From positions 310,001 to 374,000 of the forward strand of contig QUAH01000001.1 of assembly GCA_003426165.1 (NCBI GenBank): DNA of 64,000 bases, in the 5' to 3' direction. Every line of letters starts with the position of its first letter. Position 1 is the stretch's first letter. Shown here piece after piece: positions 60,951 to 64,000 of the stretch. The translations under genes were made by a program, and so were the position numbers. Source of the DNA: Candidatus Saccharicenans subterraneus (GTDB taxonomy: Bacteria > Acidobacteriota > Aminicenantia > Aminicenantales > Saccharicenantaceae). The notes under the pieces were generated by a model. That model did not search any database. It was given only the letters and a program-made list of their open reading frames with translations, and was not told the DNA's origin.

Positions 60951-62093
60951 ATGCTCAGGTTATCTCAGTTAATTCTACAGCTTCTTTTGATCTGCTATGT
61001 TTCTTGCCTCCAGCCTTCAGCTCCAGACGAGGCTTTCCTTAATAAAGTAGAATCGATCGCCGCAGATAGTGATTTCTCCGGTTCTGTTCTAATTGCTTTC
61101 AAGGATAAAATGCTGGTGGATAAAGGATTCGGTTTTGCGGACAGCCAGAAAACCAGACCCAACACTCCCGACACTATCTTCCCCATAGCCTCAATCACCA
61201 AGCTATTTGTCAGACATTCTGTATTTCTTCTTGTCGAGCAGGGCAGATTGGGCCTTGATGACCAAATGAGACAATATCTTCCGGAAGTTATGTTTTCGGA
61301 TAAGATAAAAATCTCAGACCTTGTTTATCACACATCCGGACTGCCCGACATTCACAACGAACTTCCCGAATTTAATGACCCCTGGAACCTGAAGGGCCCG
61401 GTCTCGGCCCGGGACTTGATTGAGAAAATTAATTCCCTCAACCGTCTCCACTTCCAGCCGGGAAGCGAGAGCCGTTACAGCAATACCAATTATCTCCTGC
61501 TGGCCATGATAATTGAAAAGATATCTGGCCTGCCCCTGGACAGGTTCCTGTCAGATAATATCTTCGGGCCTTTTGGAATGAAGAATACAGGCCTTTATCG
61601 GGAAAACAGCCGCCTGCCGGGCCATGCTGAAGGCTTCCTGAGGCGCGGCGGATCCATTGTTTTCCTGCCCGATTTTAACTTCAGAAACTTCTGGGGCTCA
61701 GGCAATGCTTATTCTACAACCCGCGACCTTTACCAGTACCTTAAATTAATAAAGAGAAATCTCAAGCCCGAATACAGCAGCCGGCTTGTGCAGCATTCTG
61801 GCTATTACTCAGGATATAGAACCTTCATCAAGTCAGTCCCGGAAATCGACCTGGCCATCATCATCCTTTCTAACTACGGGAACTTTAACCCTGATTTTCT
61901 GATAAATGAGACGTATTCGTATGTTGATTCCAGGCTGGAACCTTACCGCGGGCAACCGCCGTTAGAATATTTCGCCGGGGATTACCAGGCCGGGCGCTTT
62001 GATACCAAAGATAAGAGTTTCATTTTTGGCTGTGCCGGTCGAGCGAGCCTCTTTGTGACAATTTCACCCTCCAGCCATCCTCAGAGAGTATAG
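60951..62093 (+). CDS. Class C beta-lactamase-fold serine hydrolase, 3' end possibly altered
   Basis: A 380-aa exported serine hydrolase. A signal peptide with lipobox-like VSC (LLLICYVSCLQPS) precedes the SxxK motif SITK (PIASITKLFVRH), the YxN motif YSN (RYSNTNYLLLAMI), and HSG as third motif (VQHSGYYSGYRT). Such proteins are usually peptidases or esterases rather than lactamases. The C-terminal domain breaks off: after YFAGDYQAGRFD the reading runs into CAGRASLFVTISPSSHPQRV, 120 bases before the IS91-type transposase, so the end was probably replaced by the insertion. Confidence 0.8.
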   Translation: MLRLSQLILQLLLICYVSCLQPSAPDEAFLNKVESIAADSDFSGSVLIAFKDKMLVDKGFGFADSQKTRPNTPDTIFPIASITKLFVRHSVFLLVEQGRLGLDDQMRQYLPEVMFSDKIKISDLVYHTSGLPDIHNELPEFNDPWNLKGPVSARDLIEKINSLNRLHFQPGSESRYSNTNYLLLAMIIEKISGLPLDRFLSDNIFGPFGMKNTGLYRENSRLPGHAEGFLRRGGSIVFLPDFNFRNFWGSGNAYSTTRDLYQYLKLIKRNLKPEYSSRLVQHSGYYSGYRTFIKSVPEIDLAIIILSNYGNFNPDFLINETYSYVDSRLEPYRGQPPLEYFAGDYQAGRFDTKDKSFIFGCAGRASLFVTISPSSHPQRV

Positions 62094-62212
62094 ATCGCGG
62101 CTCATGAGATGTCAAATCGACTTGGGGATTGCTCATGGCGGGTCAAAAAGATGCCGAGAGGCACAAAAGCGCCGGAAATCTGACAGACTTCTCCTCTCCA
62201 GGCAAGAGCAGA

Positions 62213-63484
62213 TTACGATAAATATTCAACTGCGGTCTCAGCGGCCATCAAAAATTCCTGATAGGCGAAATGAGGCGGAGGAGGCTTTTCGGCGACAAAT
62301 GTCAGCTTGAGGTGATTGATGATCCTGTCCACCACGCCATAGTCGGTGAGGAAAGCAATGATGCGCATCTCTCCCTGGCATTGGGGACAGGTCAAAGGAT
62401 TTACCTCATAGACTTTTCTGATCATCTCGGCCCAGCCTCGGCGGGAGATTCTTGGGCATTCTTGCTCGCTGAGGATGAGTTTGTACTCGCCCGCCTCCCT
62501 CTTGCGCACCTTCCCCCGGTGGGCATTGGCGTAGAGACCGAGGTAACGGACGGTCACTTGTCCCTTGTCTGGGATATGGGAGGTCACCCGGGCGATGAAC
62601 TCCAGGTAATCCATCCGTTCCACCTCTTCAGCTCCTTCCCCATACCGGTAGCAGACCTTCGCTTCCCGTTCATCGAGGGAGAGGCGTTCCAGGGAAAGGA
62701 GCGGCCGGATCATGTATTTCCCCACTCGCTCAGCCTCTTTTCGGGTCTTGGCTTTGACCTTGCTGTGGACCGAAAAACCCGAGTGGCGCCAGCCTGCGAT
62801 CTTCTCCACCAGGGCCTCTGAGATGAGCTCCTGGCGAAGGAGAAGAGCGAAGACCTCGCGCTTGAAGAACTCGGCCAATAGGCTGTCCTGAAAGGAAGCG
62901 ACATGATGAAACTTGCCTTCGGAGTCTTCCCCTCCTTCGGTCACCAGGAGGTGGGCATGGGGATGGAAATTGATCTTCTGGCCAAACGACTGGATGACGG
63001 CCACCACACCAGGGATGAGTTCTGCGCCGGTTGCGGCCTGGAAGTATTTGAGGAGCGCCCGGACTGCCGCCCGGCAGAGCTCCCCGAGGAGCCGACGCTT
63101 GTATTTGAAGAAGAGGCGCAGCATCTTGGGGATAGTGAAGACAACCTGGCGGTGGGGGACATCGAGCAGGAGTGTCTCCCGCATCCACTCGCCCCATTCC
63201 TCAAGCCTCTTCGAATGGCAGGAAGGACAGAACCCGCGGGTGCGGCAGGAGAACATCAAGAGACGTTCTTCGCCGCAGTCCGGACAGCGGATGCGAGCAA
63301 ACCCGCAGCGCGGGTTGCCGCAGTCGAGGTAGCGCTCAACCACCTCCTTGACGATCGGCCGGAGGAAGCCGTACTCCTTCTCGAAACGTGACTCATATTC
63401 GGCCAGGAAGCGGTCGAAGTAATGGAAGAGCACCCGGTAGAGGACGGTGCGCTCGGGATGTCGAGGGCGATAGACTTCTGGCAT
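62213..63484 (-). CDS. IS91-family transposase
   Basis: A 423-aa rolling-circle transposase. An N-terminal zinc ribbon (CGNPRCGFARIRCPDCGEE, then SCRTRGFCPSCHSKR) is followed by the HUH motif INFHPHAHLLV and the catalytic-Tyr region ERVGKYMIRPLLSLERLS. Only one Tyr is evident there, as in ISCR-type relatives, rather than the Y2 pair of IS91. A C-terminal CxxC (LTCPQCQGEM) is also typical. The gene looks intact. Ends oriIS and terIS were not identified with certainty; no inverted repeats are expected. Confidence 0.9.
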   Translation of the reverse strand: MPEVYRPRHPERTVLYRVLFHYFDRFLAEYESRFEKEYGFLRPIVKEVVERYLDCGNPRCGFARIRCPDCGEERLLMFSCRTRGFCPSCHSKRLEEWGEWMRETLLLDVPHRQVVFTIPKMLRLFFKYKRRLLGELCRAAVRALLKYFQAATGAELIPGVVAVIQSFGQKINFHPHAHLLVTEGGEDSEGKFHHVASFQDSLLAEFFKREVFALLLRQELISEALVEKIAGWRHSGFSVHSKVKAKTRKEAERVGKYMIRPLLSLERLSLDEREAKVCYRYGEGAEEVERMDYLEFIARVTSHIPDKGQVTVRYLGLYANAHRGKVRKREAGEYKLILSEQECPRISRRGWAEMIRKVYEVNPLTCPQCQGEMRIIAFLTDYGVVDRIINHLKLTFVAEKPPPPHFAYQEFLMAAETAVEYLS

Positions 63485-63685
63485 CGCAGGAGGTAGGGAT
63501 CAAGAAATGGACCAACCTCTCGAAGGTGGGCGTCTTTGCCTGGTCCCAGAGGCGACAGCTCAGACTCCCAAGTCTCTTCTGCCAAAAGGTGTTGACAATC
63601 GAGGGAGGAAAAGGAAACAGCCGTTAACGCCAGAGTAGCATTATTAGAAGAATATCCCTCCCATTTTTATTTGGAAAAATAAAAT

Positions 63686-63763
63686 TTATATTAGATATAC
63701 CTCTGCATATTCTTGGGTCAAATGATAGAAGGCCATGTCAAATTTAGTTCGCAATTTCGCCAT
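63686..63763 (-). CDS. Short ORF following remnant B (25 aa)
   Basis: MAKLRTKFDMAFYHLTQEYA... behind GGAGAG (6 bases spacing), ending at an in-frame stop. The start context matches the ORF at 59452. Likely the broken start of a partner gene; unrelated to the IS91 gene. Confidence 0.35.
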   Translation of the reverse strand: MAKLRTKFDMAFYHLTQEYAEVYLI

Positions 63764-63787
63764 AGCAATCTCTCCATTTTTTTCCTG

Positions 63788-64000
63788 TTAGTTAGCTACC
63801 TTGGCTATTCCATTTTCTAAAACCGGAGTAAGCTTATCTGCTTTTATATGAGCATAGCCATTAGCCTAGTATTCTGTTGACTCCATAAGATGAGAAACCA
63901 CTAACCTTAAATAGGAATCCACCGAAATAAATACCCCCCACCACCCGACTCCTTCGTCTAATCTCTCGATTCGTCCTTTCCAAAACATTGGTTGATGAGA
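63788..64000 (-). pseudogene. Gene remnant B, continues past the window
   Basis: Minus-strand frame running in from the window edge: WWGVFISVDSYLRLVVSHL, an in-frame TAG, then KADKLTPVLENGIAKVAN and a stop. The tail matches remnant A at 59288-59428. The internal stop shows decay. AT-rich relative to the rest of the window. Confidence 0.4.

Noticed and set aside
1-64000. CRISPR arrays, rRNA and tRNA genes
   Set aside because: No regularly spaced direct repeats of 25-40 bases and no tRNA T-loop/CCA pattern were seen on reading both strands; a tRNAscan run would settle the latter.

Overview
The window is a chromosomal segment from an anaerobic or microaerophilic, Gram-negative-type bacterium with moderately high GC. 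Supporting signs are OmpA and beta-barrel proteins, lipoproteins, Tat-type N-termini, a minimal SufCB-like iron-sulfur system, a rubrerythrin-type ferritin and a sigma54 two-component system. The mix of tricorn-like peptidase, GH127, GH38, Tat-marked sugar enzymes and glucosylglycerate-type osmolyte genes would fit Candidatus Aminicenantota or a relative near Acidobacteriota. That placement is inference only: no rRNA or ribosomal protein gene is present to fix it, and I saw no tRNA or CRISPR array.

Layout. 1-2.2 kb: NtrB/NtrC-type sensor and sigma54 regulator. 2.2-6.0 kb: three genes that look like a glucosylglycerate/mannosylglucosylglycerate osmolyte pathway (GT78-like transferase, HAD phosphatase, GT81-like GpgS). 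6.0-8.5 kb: ECF sigma factor, zinc-finger anti-sigma and a DUF4097 protein. 8.6-13.7 kb: YgiQ, NAD salvage (pncB-pncA), histidine phosphatase, PrsW-like protease. 13.8-17.7 kb: OmpA protein, an untranslated hairpin-rich gap, a class A beta-lactamase-fold protein and a SagB-type nitroreductase. 18-29 kb: an ArsR regulator, an AbrB-radical SAM fusion, SufC/SufB, a NYN RNase-like protein, two tandem mgtE Mg2+ transporters, then a permease/thioredoxin-like/ACR3 arsenic export operon. 29-34 kb: sialidase-like lipoprotein, TIM-barrel isomerase, Gfo/Idh oxidoreductase, small lipoprotein. 34-46 kb: WD40 protein, large esterase, MurJ, AEC permease, tricorn-like peptidase. 46-55 kb: outer-membrane protein, ferritin-like protein, PLP enzyme, GH127 and GH38. 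55-57 kb: a Panacea-type toxin-antitoxin module with a YkvA-like third gene. 57-64 kb: gamma-glutamyltransferase, then an AT-richer, decayed mobile zone with an IS21-like end, gene remnants, a class C beta-lactamase-fold gene and an IS91-type transposase.

Three regulatory observations stand out. (1) Both mgtE genes have their own TTGACA-N17-CAGAAT promoter and a ~170-nt leader that is conserved between copies. Each leader ends in an anti-SD/SD pairing and contains a hairpin whose stem changed by compensatory substitutions; this looks like a translational Mg2+ (or other ligand) riboswitch that I cannot match to the M-box. (2) A 20-bp palindrome (ATATGAATA-N2-TATTCATAT) lies over the promoter of arsR and of the arsenic operon 8 kb away, and a third perfect copy lies beside a ~105-bp strongly folded element at 40.3-40.5 kb. 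(3) A 22-bp palindrome with constant arms GGGGACAC/GTGTCCCC and a variable 6-nt centre recurs at least six times, mostly right after stop codons; several copies are followed by T-runs and probably act as terminators.
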